From Flavipsychrobacter sp. (lineage in GTDB: Bacteria > Bacteroidota > Bacteroidia > Chitinophagales > Chitinophagaceae), in contig JAWKLD010000001.1 of assembly GCA_041392855.1 (NCBI GenBank), positions 351,001 to 415,000 of the forward strand: a stretch of DNA of 64,000 nt, read 5' to 3'. The notes below the pieces were generated by a model. The model was not told the DNA's origin. It was given only the letters and a program-made list of their open reading frames with translations, and made no database searches. Of this stretch, positions 43,487 to 51,466 are shown piece by piece (within the stretch, counting starts at the first letter, position 1; every line of letters begins with the position of its first letter). A program made the translations under genes and the position numbers.

Positions 43487-43550
43487 TTATTATCAGAAAG
43501 TTAAAGTCGAAAGTAGTGTAGTTAAGTTTCCTTAAATTAGTATGTTTTAA

Positions 43551-44111
43551 ATGAATGGAAAGATGAAACAGTTATTACTAGTAGCCTTATTATTTATCAC
43601 GAGCTACGGCTATGGTCAAGAGCTATTGCCTAATTGGTATGTGTTAGAAAAAGGAGCTTCAGTAGGTATTTTAAAGCCGGGTATTAATGATCTGATAGCA
43701 CATCTAGGCACAAGCCAAACAGGTCAGATCAATAGAGAGGAGATCAATAAGGTCAATGAAAAACTGGTCTACAAGCCAGGGCATACTATTTTGGTATATG
43801 CCGATGCAGGTGATGGGGTTTTTATGGCTACAGACGTAGAAGGTAGAACCCTTTTAGTAAAAGGCTCAGTAACCAAGGCGGAGTATGGAAAGGGGTGTAG
43901 TCCTGCTTATGTGCAGCGAAATATGCAAATAGCTGAAGGCGACTTGATAAAAGCAGGCTCTTATGTTTGGGTAAAGCGTATAGAAGGAGATAAGGCTGTA
44001 GTGCAATATGCCAATAAAAAAGATCTAGCAGTTCCTATAAATGTACTTTACATAGTAGATGCAACTGCGAAAGATATGATGAAGGATATCATAATGAAAC
44101 CTGTGAGATAG
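43551..44111 (+). CDS. Exported protein of unknown function, 186 residues
   Basis: An N-terminal signal peptide (MKQLLLVALLFITSYGYGQ from the second ATG at 43563) is followed by a soluble domain rich in strands. Features are YVLEKGASVGILKPG, YKPGHTILVYADAGDGVFM, a GKGCSPAYVQRNMQ segment with a single cysteine and KAVVQYANKKDLAVPI. The ATG at 43551 adds four residues and cannot be excluded. No family was recognised. It converges on the DUF983 gene with four bases between stops. Confidence 0.75.
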   Translation: MNGKMKQLLLVALLFITSYGYGQELLPNWYVLEKGASVGILKPGINDLIAHLGTSQTGQINREEINKVNEKLVYKPGHTILVYADAGDGVFMATDVEGRTLLVKGSVTKAEYGKGCSPAYVQRNMQIAEGDLIKAGSYVWVKRIEGDKAVVQYANKKDLAVPINVLYIVDATAKDMMKDIIMKPVR

Positions 44112-44115
44112 TGCT

Positions 44116-44514
44116 CTATTTTACATTCCCCTTACTACCGTAGGGTACAAGTAAGTACAAGTATAGTACTCTGGCATAGCGCATAGACCAAGGTTGTAAT
44201 AGTAGTACTGTTAAGGTACTTGAGGCCATGTAGTAATAGAAACTATTGTCTTTGTAAGACAGTCCGAAAATAGGCCAATACCAAAGTATATTCAGGAAGA
44301 AGATAATAACAGTTAAAGCATAGTTTATGCCAGGGCCATTATTGGTTTCTGTTACCATTTTCATATTGCATACAGCACATCTGTCTACCATGTAGGACAA
44401 CTCCTTTAAAGGGAAAACGCTTTTGTTTACAAATGAATCCCCTTTTCGACAGTTAGGACATTTCATTTTTGCCATACTAAGAAGTAGACTCGGCTTTTTG
44501 CTGCTAGAACACAT
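44116..44514 (-). CDS. DUF983 membrane protein with zinc ribbon
   Basis: A 132-residue protein starting with a zinc ribbon (MKCPNCRKGDSF and CAVCNMKMV, four cysteines in two CxxC pairs) followed by two hydrophobic segments (about residues 65-85 and 92-112). This is the DUF983 family found across Bacteroidota and other groups. The start may be the ATG at 44514 or the one 13 codons later in front of AKMKCPNC. Function unknown. Confidence 0.88.
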   Translation of the reverse strand: MCSSSKKPSLLLSMAKMKCPNCRKGDSFVNKSVFPLKELSYMVDRCAVCNMKMVTETNNGPGINYALTVIIFFLNILWYWPIFGLSYKDNSFYYYMASSTLTVLLLQPWSMRYARVLYLYLLVPYGSKGNVK

Positions 44515-44612
44515 ACGGGGTGAAAGTACAAAATATGATTTACTGAAAATGCTATGTGTTTAAGAATAGTTAAACTGGATTGATGAAACGTAGTAATAAG
44601 GCGTTTCTAGTG

Positions 44613-44620
44613 TATATTTG
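44613..44620 (+). promoter_or_regulatory. Candidate -7 element of the ribosome hibernation factor gene
   Basis: TATATTTG fits TAnnTTTG and ends 33 bases before the start codon at 44654. The upstream 19-21 base position lacks a TTG, so only the -7 part is supported. Confidence 0.4.
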
Positions 44621-44653
44621 ATGGTATAGAGTAACCTAATAAAATAGAAGAAT

Positions 44654-44944
44654 ATGGAAGTAATAATACAGTCAATAGACTTTACAGCAGGAGAAGAACT
44701 GGAAGGGTATGTAAGGGAGAAAATGCAAAAATTAGATAAGCTGGACGATAAGATAATAAGAGCTAGAGTTAAGTTGGAGAAAGGGCAAGGTAGTACTAAC
44801 AATCATTTATGTGATGTAAGACTGGAAGTGCCGGGCAATGATCATATTGTCAAAAAAACAGGCAACTCTTATCAGGAGGCTTTGCTGGTAGCTATTGATA
44901 CATTGCAGGATGTAGTAAAGCGCAGTAAAGAAAAACAGAGTTAG
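44654..44944 (+). CDS. Ribosome hibernation promoting factor (HPF/YfiA, short form)
   Basis: A 96-residue protein of the HPF/RaiA family that binds the 30S decoding site and silences idle ribosomes. It starts with VIIQSIDFTAGEELEGYVREKMQKLDKL, followed by the strand VRLEVPGNDHIVKK and the helix YQEALLVAIDTLQDVVKRSK. There is no C-terminal dimerisation domain, so it is the short form. It is a single-gene transcript ending at a 14-bp bidirectional terminator shared with the convergent DUF4168 gene. Confidence 0.93.
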   Translation: MEVIIQSIDFTAGEELEGYVREKMQKLDKLDDKIIRARVKLEKGQGSTNNHLCDVRLEVPGNDHIVKKTGNSYQEALLVAIDTLQDVVKRSKEKQS

Positions 44945-44965
44945 GTTGTTGTTTGATATAGCTAC

Positions 44966-44997
44966 AAAAAAGCCACACTGTTAAGTGTGGCTTTTTT
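44966..44997. terminator. Bidirectional terminator between HPF and DUF4168 genes
   Basis: AAAAAAGCCACACT (44966-44979) pairs perfectly with AGTGTGGCTTTTTT (44984-44997) around the four-base loop GTTA. Flanking A and T runs make it work in both directions. Confidence 0.9.
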
Positions 44998-45016
44998 AAT
45001 ACCTGATTGTTATTGA

Positions 45017-45529
45017 TTATTCTCCTTCTTCATCGCCTTCGTCGGTAGAAGCATCAGCTTCACCCATACCCATCATTGCATCGATCTTAGTACGGAAATC
45101 TGCATTTTGTTGATAGGTCATCGCCATTTGCTGAAACTTCATAGCATCCATACCGCTAGCACTAACCGCTTTTTGCATTTCCATGCCCAGCTCTTGTTGA
45201 ATTGAGTTGGCTTTAGTAGCTACAGCCATAAAAGCGGTTTTCTCTTCTTCGCTAGCACCACCAAAAGTTTGGTCGCCTTGCTGTGCTGCCATAGCCATGC
45301 TTTGGAATTTATTCATATCCATGCCTGACTCTTGTACGGCTGTCATCATCTTCTTTTGAGCGTCCATTTGTAATGGTAGGGTTTCTTTATTGATAGCTAC
45401 AAACTGCTCTATATCATCATCAGTATAGTCAGCTGCTCCACCTTGAGCCATTACGGCACTAGTTGTGAAAAGCAAAGCTACTGCAGTTAATAATGTTGCT
45501 ATTCTTGTTCTCATTCTCTTGATGTTCAT
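45017..45529 (-). CDS. Exported DUF4168-type protein
   Basis: A 170-residue protein with a signal peptide (about 1-28, ending AVMAQ), a methionine/glutamine-rich helical domain of the DUF4168 kind (DYTDDDIEQFVAINKETLP near residue 35), and two similar helical parts (GMDMNKFQSMAMAAQQGDQ and GMDAMKFQQMAMTYQQNAD) that look like an internal duplication. The tail is very acidic (DEGDEEGE). The function of the family is not known. The start could also be M6 at 45514. Confidence 0.8.
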   Translation of the reverse strand: MNIKRMRTRIATLLTAVALLFTTSAVMAQGGAADYTDDDIEQFVAINKETLPLQMDAQKKMMTAVQESGMDMNKFQSMAMAAQQGDQTFGGASEEEKTAFMAVATKANSIQQELGMEMQKAVSASGMDAMKFQQMAMTYQQNADFRTKIDAMMGMGEADASTDEGDEEGE

Positions 45530-45730
45530 ATTTAATATAAAATTTAGAAAACAAAGCTAATGTAATAATTGTGAGATGTAAAAAAATTATTACGGCTGTT
45601 TCAAAGGGTATTTATACCCCTAGAAGGATTGTTTTATTACCGGATAAACAACTGTAAGTCAATTATATTTTTGTGGTAAGCTATAGAGGCCCTCATTTAT
45701 TATTCTACACCATTAAAACAATTTAAGACT

Positions 45731-46978
45731 ATGTCACACCATGAGCAGGTGTTTTTAAGTGCACCTAAGTTTTTAGACATCAACCACAAAAAAGATAAGA
45801 TCAAAGATTTTGTAAGGCTTTATGTAAAGGGGCAAGGGGTTGTCACTTTTAAATTAAAAGAACAAGCGCCATTTGACTTGACGATCAATAATCCAACAGA
45901 CGATGGTGTTGAGGCTATTAAGATAACTGTCACGGCTGAGAAGGTTGTTTTTTCTCAATGCAAATCTGGTAAGTGGGAGGATATGAGTATTCATGGAGGA
46001 GGTTCGGAGCTAGGCATCGATAAAGACCCTGATTGTGTTTATTGGTATAGCATCGATTATCACAACCGTTATTTGCGATATGGTAAAGGGGAAGTACGTT
46101 TAAACACAGCTTTGGCATCGCAGCATTTACAACAACCTACGAGTAGTAAAAAGAAAGACGAATATGCTTGGCTAAACGAAGTAAGGAAAGTGGTTATCGA
46201 TCATAATGTTATTCATCCACTACGTGTTTGGAGAGACCCTGTTGTGATAGACCCTCCACTAGCTGTTGTAGATAGGAATATGATCGCTATGGATGATATC
46301 GCTTTAAATAACTGTACTGTTCCTGAAAACCTGACAGCTGTTTGTCAGCAACTATATGCTAACGTTGGGGGGCAAAATTTTCAACTCAATACGCCAGACT
46401 TCCCATTTTTTGTTGACGCCGTGGAGGCAAGTATCAAAAGTCCTAAAGGGTGGTGCTACAAAACATTAAAGGAAAAGGAAGGCGAGTTCGGACCAGGCAG
46501 TGACCCAAAGGAAAACTATTTGCGCATTACTATGGGTGTGAATCAAGGAGACTCGCCTGGCATACCTTATGTTATGGAAATATGGCCTCCGGGATGTTAT
46601 TCGCCAATACACAACCACGCAAGAGCCAATGCTATAATACGAGTATTAAGCGGTGAAATTAATGTGAGTCTTTATCCAATGTTATCCAAGTATCATGAGG
46701 TGCCATTTATGGATATCAACTTTAGAAAAGACCAAGTGACTTGGATATCTCCCGAGCTTAATCAAACACACAAGCTGCGTAACCCTAACGAGAGTGGTCC
46801 TACATGTATTACTATACAGTGTTATACCTATGCAAAAGGGAATATGGAACATTATGAATACTTCGATTTCTTAGATGAAGAAGGCGATATACAGCAATTT
46901 ACTCCCAATTCAGATTGTGGTTTCCTGGAGTTTAAAGCCATAATGAAAAAAGAATGGGAGGATGGTACTACGCGTTGA
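45731..46978 (+). CDS. Two-domain protein: unknown N-terminal domain plus cysteine-dioxygenase-like cupin
   Basis: A 415-residue soluble protein. Residues 1-~135 form a strand-rich domain (YVKGQGVVTFKLKEQAPFDL, CVYWYSIDYHNRYLRYGKG) that recalls the FAMeT-type domain seen in arthropod proteins; this is a weak visual match. Residues ~200-415 form a cysteine-dioxygenase-type cupin with the metal histidines H294 and H296 (SPIHNHARAN) and H347 (NQTHKLRN), then IQCYTYAKGN and YFDFLDEEGDIQQF. A thiol dioxygenase acting on a larger substrate is plausible, but not shown. A hairpin terminator follows at 47009. Confidence 0.75.
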   Translation: MSHHEQVFLSAPKFLDINHKKDKIKDFVRLYVKGQGVVTFKLKEQAPFDLTINNPTDDGVEAIKITVTAEKVVFSQCKSGKWEDMSIHGGGSELGIDKDPDCVYWYSIDYHNRYLRYGKGEVRLNTALASQHLQQPTSSKKKDEYAWLNEVRKVVIDHNVIHPLRVWRDPVVIDPPLAVVDRNMIAMDDIALNNCTVPENLTAVCQQLYANVGGQNFQLNTPDFPFFVDAVEASIKSPKGWCYKTLKEKEGEFGPGSDPKENYLRITMGVNQGDSPGIPYVMEIWPPGCYSPIHNHARANAIIRVLSGEINVSLYPMLSKYHEVPFMDINFRKDQVTWISPELNQTHKLRNPNESGPTCITIQCYTYAKGNMEHYEYFDFLDEEGDIQQFTPNSDCGFLEFKAIMKKEWEDGTTR

Positions 46979-47008
46979 TCTTGTAAAGTCCTATCACCAT
47001 GACTATCT

Positions 47009-47038
47009 AAGGCCACTATTATTGAGTAGTGGCTTTTC
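47009..47038 (+). terminator. Terminator after the cysteine-dioxygenase-like gene
   Basis: GCCACTA (47012-47018) pairs with TAGTGGC (47027-47033), extended by weaker flanking pairs, and is followed by TTTTCTG. The 8-base loop is AT-rich. Confidence 0.7.
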
Positions 47039-47065
47039 TGTTGTAAGCATAGTAAATTGCAGGCT

Positions 47066-47734
47066 ATGGCTAATAAGGTAAAGGAACTTTTTAATAGTTG
47101 GGCTGGTGCTGAACGTGGTGAGCGTATGGCAGCCGGGCATGATGTTTTGGTAGAGCATATACTACAGTTATGGAAAGGAGATGATATAGAAGCATTGCTG
47201 GATGTAGGATGTGGTAATGGTAGAGCATTGACACTAGCTAAGGCAATTGGTGCCAAGCATTTGATAGGAGTAGACCTAAGCGATAAGATGATAGAAACGG
47301 CTAAGCAAAACTTGCCCGAAGCTCAGTTTTATAATACACCCATGCAAGAGTTACACATGCTGGCAGATAATAGTTGTTCACATATTATGTCTATCGAAGC
47401 GTTATATTATTTGCAACAACCTATAGATGGTTTGAAAGAGTTGAGCAGAGTGTTGATGCCTGATGGTAAGATAGCTATAGCAATAGATTTCTATAAAGAA
47501 AGCATCGGGACGCATAGTTGGTCAGCAGCATTGGGTTTCGAGTTGAGTTTGTTATCAGCAGACGAGTGGGTTGCGTTGTTTCATGAAGCGGGTTTTAAAG
47601 GTGTAACTGCATCGCGAATACACCGTACAGAAAATATAAAAACAGAAGAAGCATTTGATCCTTCTCCTTTTTTCACCAGCTATGCTATGTATCAAGACTA
47701 TATAAATGCAGGAGCATTGCTATTATCAAATTAG
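47066..47734 (+). CDS. Class I SAM-dependent methyltransferase
   Basis: A 222-residue methyltransferase, reckoned from the ATG at 47066 (MANKVKELFNSWAG); the longer frame begins with a TTG nine bases earlier. The SAM-binding motif is LLDVGCGNGRALTLAKAIG (about 45-63), followed by GVDLSDKMIETAKQN, SIEALYYLQQP and LMPDGKIAIAIDFYKES. This is the UbiE/Cfr-like methyltransferase fold of no assigned substrate. It follows the cysteine-dioxygenase-like gene beyond a terminator, so it should have its own promoter. Confidence 0.9.
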   Translation: MANKVKELFNSWAGAERGERMAAGHDVLVEHILQLWKGDDIEALLDVGCGNGRALTLAKAIGAKHLIGVDLSDKMIETAKQNLPEAQFYNTPMQELHMLADNSCSHIMSIEALYYLQQPIDGLKELSRVLMPDGKIAIAIDFYKESIGTHSWSAALGFELSLLSADEWVALFHEAGFKGVTASRIHRTENIKTEEAFDPSPFFTSYAMYQDYINAGALLLSN

Positions 47735-47779
47735 TTATATGTATAGTTAGTATATTTAGATATACATAAACCTCATATT

Positions 47780-48364
47780 ATGCAAAGATCTCTGTTATTT
47801 GCCTTTCTTTTTTCTTTTCTATTTATCGCTAATGGTTGTGCGCAAGGAGACATTGATAAGTATCCATTACCCAAAGGATGGTATAAAGCAGGAAGTGTGC
47901 CTAGCAAATATGCTATGGGTGTGGCTGATAGTGCCGGTAGGCAAGGAGGTAATGCTGCTACGATACAGTCAATAAAAAAAAGAATTACAGGTTTTGGTAC
48001 ACTAATGCAAACAAGTATGCCTGATAGCTTTTTGGGTAGACGAGTAAGGATGACTGGCTATATGAGATCTGTAGAGGTAAAAGGTTGGGCTGGATTTTGG
48101 TTGAGAGTAGATAAAAATGATGGTAGCAGGGGGCATAGCGCATTTGACAATATGTATGATAGGAGAGTGGTAGGCACCACAGACTGGAATAAATATGAAA
48201 TAGTATTGGACATAAATGAAAACACAAAGCAACTGGCATATGGCGCGTTGTTAGATGGAACGGGGCAGATATGGTTTGATGATATTGAGTTTGAAATAGT
48301 AGATGAAACTGTAGCTACGACAGGTAGCCGTAATAAGGTGAGCAATACTGATTTTGAAGAATGA
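47780..48364 (+). CDS. Lipoprotein of unknown function with carbohydrate-binding-like fold
   Basis: A lipoprotein signal ends at IANGC (Cys20), followed by AQGDIDKYPLPKGWYKAG. The 194-residue protein carries strand segments RVRMTGYMRSVEVKGWAGFWLRVD and IWFDDIEFEIVD that resemble the jelly-roll modules found attached to transcription regulators and polysaccharide-binding proteins. The domain occurs alone here. No ligand can be named. It begins 45 bases after the methyltransferase gene on the same strand. Confidence 0.75.
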   Translation: MQRSLLFAFLFSFLFIANGCAQGDIDKYPLPKGWYKAGSVPSKYAMGVADSAGRQGGNAATIQSIKKRITGFGTLMQTSMPDSFLGRRVRMTGYMRSVEVKGWAGFWLRVDKNDGSRGHSAFDNMYDRRVVGTTDWNKYEIVLDINENTKQLAYGALLDGTGQIWFDDIEFEIVDETVATTGSRNKVSNTDFEE

Positions 48365-48425
48365 AGCTCATCTTAGTGTGTAAAGAATAAATATGTCATT
48401 CTAATTTTTATCTTCATACTCTTAT

Positions 48426-49871
48426 ATGTATGCTAAATATATAGATAGAGTAAAGCTGTTTTTAGGCATTGTTTTCTTTTTATTTATGCTTTTTGCCAAC
48501 CCTTTTGGGCTTGAAGCAAAAGCTGCTACCTCACTGGCTATAGCTACACTTATGGTTACATGGTGGGTGAATGGTGCATTGCCTATGCCTGTAGTAGCAT
48601 TGTTGCCGCTGATACTATTTCCCTTGTTTGGTATAGCGGGTATGAAGGAGTTAGCCCCCTCTTATGCTAACCCCATTATCTTCCTTTTTATGGGTGGGTT
48701 TATGATAGCACTGGCTATAGAAAAATGGAACCTGCACAAACGTGGTGCATTATCCATCATCAAACTAACAGGGACTAGCGGTAATAAAATAGTACTCGGG
48801 TTTATACTGGCATCGGGGTTAATGAGTATGTGGATAAGCAATACAGCTACTACTATGATGATGTACCCTATAGCCCTAAGTGTTATTAGTGTAATGGAAA
48901 AACATAGCACCACTACAGGGAATATCAAGCACCTTAGTGTCTCGTTATTGCTAGTCATTGCTTATTCTGCCAACTTTGGTGGTATAGCTACTATAGTAGG
49001 TACACCACCAAACGTAGCTTATACGGCTTTCTTGCAAGACAAGATGGGTATGACCATACAGTTTGCCGACTGGATGAAATTGTGTGCGCCTATATCTTTA
49101 CTGTTGTTGGGTATACTATATATTGTTACCACAAGATTCTTATATCCCAACCGTATAAAAGATGATGCAGCCGCAAAACAGTTGATCAACTCAGAGTTGA
49201 AGCAGTTAGGCAAGCTATCTAAAGTAGAGCGTAGGGTGTTAGTTGTTTTTATAACAACAGCACTATTATGGATAACAAAAGGTTTTATCAATAAGGCTCA
49301 GAATGTAATACAACTGAATGATGCTTTAATAGCGCTAATGGGCGGTGTGAGTATGTTCCTTATACCATCGGGCAACGCACAGACGAAGAGGTTATTAGTG
49401 TGGGAAGATACCAAGAAGATGGCTTGGGGTATCCTTATCTTGTTTGGTGGTGGTATAGCATTGGCCAACCAGCTGGAGCAAGTAGGTATTATACAAAGCC
49501 TAGGCGAGTGGATGGCAACATTTGCATCAGGTGGCATTGTCTTAGTATTCTCAGTAGCTATTATTTCTATATTCATAAGTGAGGTAATGAGTAATGTAGC
49601 GCAGGTCATTGTTTTTGCTCCTGTTATTACCAGCTTGGCTATTGCGTTGAAGATAGATCCGATACAACTTGGTATAGCCATGACACTTGGTGCTAGCTGT
49701 GCTAGTATGATGCCTATGGGGACGCCTCCTAATGCAATAGTGTTTGCTAGTGGGGAGTTGAAGCTAAAAGATATGACCACTACAGGCTTTGTGATGAACA
49801 TGGTATCGGCTATACTTATTACATTATTTTGTTGGTATGCGCTGCCGCATTTAATAGCTGTATTGAATTAG
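48426..49871 (+). CDS. SLC13/DASS family anion (dicarboxylate or sulfate) symporter
   Basis: A 481-residue carrier of the DASS family with about eleven membrane helices. The two sodium/substrate signature repeats are visible: WISNTATTMMMYPI in the first half and MPMGTPPNAIVFASGELKL in the second. VGTPPNVAYTAFLQD near residue 200 belongs to the first repeat. Family members import dicarboxylates, citrate or sulfate with sodium; the substrate here is open. It runs as a single unit downstream of the lipoprotein gene and before the next lipoprotein. Confidence 0.93.
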   Translation: MYAKYIDRVKLFLGIVFFLFMLFANPFGLEAKAATSLAIATLMVTWWVNGALPMPVVALLPLILFPLFGIAGMKELAPSYANPIIFLFMGGFMIALAIEKWNLHKRGALSIIKLTGTSGNKIVLGFILASGLMSMWISNTATTMMMYPIALSVISVMEKHSTTTGNIKHLSVSLLLVIAYSANFGGIATIVGTPPNVAYTAFLQDKMGMTIQFADWMKLCAPISLLLLGILYIVTTRFLYPNRIKDDAAAKQLINSELKQLGKLSKVERRVLVVFITTALLWITKGFINKAQNVIQLNDALIALMGGVSMFLIPSGNAQTKRLLVWEDTKKMAWGILILFGGGIALANQLEQVGIIQSLGEWMATFASGGIVLVFSVAIISIFISEVMSNVAQVIVFAPVITSLAIALKIDPIQLGIAMTLGASCASMMPMGTPPNAIVFASGELKLKDMTTTGFVMNMVSAILITLFCWYALPHLIAVLN

Positions 49872-49888
49872 TGCTTCTTGCTTATTTG

Positions 49889-49922
49889 TTTGCTATGAAT
49901 TAATGTTAGATTGCTATATTCG
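49889..49922 (+). promoter_or_regulatory. Candidate promoter of the 230-residue lipoprotein gene
   Basis: TTTG (49889-49892), 22 bases, then TATATTCG (49915-49922), one base off the TAnnTTTG consensus. It lies 31 bases before the lipoprotein start at 49954. The spacing is at the long end of the usual range. Confidence 0.4.
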
Positions 49923-49953
49923 TGTATTGTTATACATTCAAAACACATGCATC

Positions 49954-50646
49954 ATGAAAAATAAACTAACACTTATAGTTCTTGTTTCCTCTTTTTTATT
50001 GGCCTCTTGTGGAGAGGCAGAACCTGAAGAAAAAGTTTCAGAACCTATAAAAGAAGAAGTAGGTTATCCATTAGATAGTGTGGCAGTTTGGGAAAAAACA
50101 GCAATTGGTGGTATCGACTTCTTGGTAGGTGCAGAGGAAGCAAAGGAGCAAGTGGCTATGTTTAAGGAGGCTTGTACCGTCTCTATTAATGATGGTAGAT
50201 CAACAGCGTTGAAGTTAGGTGCTTGGCATTTTGATGGTGTTGAAACTAAATATTACATAGATAGCCTTTATGAAGTGACCTTGTATAGCGAGGTGCGCCA
50301 TATAGATGGTCATGGGTATAGTAGCGAGGCTATAATGGGTGATGTTACTAGAATTGTTAGTTTATTGACAAAAAAATATGGAGCACCAAAACAGTTTCAG
50401 GTGCTTGATCAGGTAGTGCCAAAGGGAATGACTAATCGTGCTTTATATTATTGGAATTTAGGCGAAAAGAGTATTGAAGTATCTGTAGGTGCCAGAGGTA
50501 TTAGTTCTTCAGCACCCCCTTTCATAGAGCTGCGTATTTATAGAAGCGATTATAGTAGTAAGGCTTTTAAAAAGTCGCAAAAAGAATATGAAGAAAAAAG
50601 AGCCAAAACAAAGGCTCAAGAAGAAAAAGCTCAGGATTTGTTATAG
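49954..50646 (+). CDS. Lipoprotein of unknown function, 230 residues
   Basis: The best start is the ATG at 49954, which gives the lipoprotein signal MKNKLTLIVLVSSFLLASC (Cys19); the longest frame starts 17 codons earlier at an unlikely site. After a Glu/Lys-rich linker comes an all-soluble domain with AIGGIDFLVGAEEA, LYEVTLYSEVRHIDG, a long helix VTRIVSLLTKKYG and a charged C-terminal coiled coil (KKSQKEYEEKRAKTKAQEEK). No known family. It ends at the bidirectional terminator at 50673. Confidence 0.8.
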   Translation: MKNKLTLIVLVSSFLLASCGEAEPEEKVSEPIKEEVGYPLDSVAVWEKTAIGGIDFLVGAEEAKEQVAMFKEACTVSINDGRSTALKLGAWHFDGVETKYYIDSLYEVTLYSEVRHIDGHGYSSEAIMGDVTRIVSLLTKKYGAPKQFQVLDQVVPKGMTNRALYYWNLGEKSIEVSVGARGISSSAPPFIELRIYRSDYSSKAFKKSQKEYEEKRAKTKAQEEKAQDLL

Positions 50647-50672
50647 TCTGTATTTATAATAATACTTGATAT

Positions 50673-50703
50673 AAAAAGGAGGTTGTTCATACACCTCCTT
50701 TTT
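50673..50703. terminator. Bidirectional terminator between the lipoprotein and SDR genes
   Basis: AAAAAGGAGGT (50673-50683) pairs perfectly with ACCTCCTTTTT (50693-50703), nine-base loop. Both strands carry a U run after the stem, so it can serve the convergent genes on each side. Confidence 0.85.
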
Positions 50704-50725
50704 ATTTAAAAATGAATGATATTCT

Positions 50726-51454
50726 TTATCCTTTACTCAAGATATTATCTGCAAGTTTTGGGCTTATTCGTGCCAGAAGTCGTAGCATTTTTACCTTGCC
50801 AATATTGATCTCGTATTTATCTTTCTCGAATGCAGTGATGAATTCATCCGTCAATTCTTCAGCACTTATTTTTCCTTTACCTCGCCCCTTGGTCATGTCT
50901 GTATCTACGAGCGATGGTATGATCTCAAATAGCTTGGTATGTGTTAGCTGATATCGCAATGCCTTAGTGAAAATGTGTAGTCCTGCTTTTGTGCCACAAT
51001 ATACAGGAGCAGACTGTTTAGGCACTAGCCCCAGTGCTGATGATACATTTACTATGGCAGCATTATCATTTTGTTCTAATAATGGTAATAGTAGTGTTGT
51101 GAGTTTTATAGGAGCGAGCAAGTTGGTATTTATTTCATGCTCTACTTTTTGTAGTGCGTTAGGCTCGTTGGTTAGTTCGTAGTTGTACTGTACGCCCGCA
51201 TTGTTGATGAGTATATTCAGCTTTGGGAACTGTTGTTCTATAGTATGTACGAGGTGGTCTATATCTGCTTGTTGGGTAATATCGCAAGGTATAGTGTGTA
51301 CGTCAGGCAGCATGGCTTTTACCGCAGATAGTTTGTTGGTGTTTCTTCCTGTAATGATAATGGTATTACCTAGTCGGGCAAACTTTTTAGTCATAGCCAA
51401 GCCAATACCCGAAGCTCCGCCTGTTATTAGTATTGTGTTGTTCTTTAGTTGCAT
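50726..51454 (-). CDS. Short-chain dehydrogenase/reductase
   Basis: A 242-residue classical SDR. The nucleotide-binding TGGASGIG (residues 11-18), the NNAG motif, the catalytic serine in NVSSALG, and YCGTK (YxxxK) are all intact. The C-terminal segment resembles DltE-type SDR enzymes. The substrate is unknown. It is the last gene of a minus-strand run with the outer membrane protein 12 bases upstream; the terminator at 50673 follows. Confidence 0.93.
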   Translation of the reverse strand: MQLKNNTILITGGASGIGLAMTKKFARLGNTIIITGRNTNKLSAVKAMLPDVHTIPCDITQQADIDHLVHTIEQQFPKLNILINNAGVQYNYELTNEPNALQKVEHEINTNLLAPIKLTTLLLPLLEQNDNAAIVNVSSALGLVPKQSAPVYCGTKAGLHIFTKALRYQLTHTKLFEIIPSLVDTDMTKGRGKGKISAEELTDEFITAFEKDKYEINIGKVKMLRLLARISPKLADNILSKG

Positions 51455-51466
51455 AATAGTTACGTT

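Noticed and set aside
49298..49801. A 167-residue minus-strand frame opposite the SLC13 gene
   Set aside because: It mirrors the membrane helices of the real gene and has no motif of its own.
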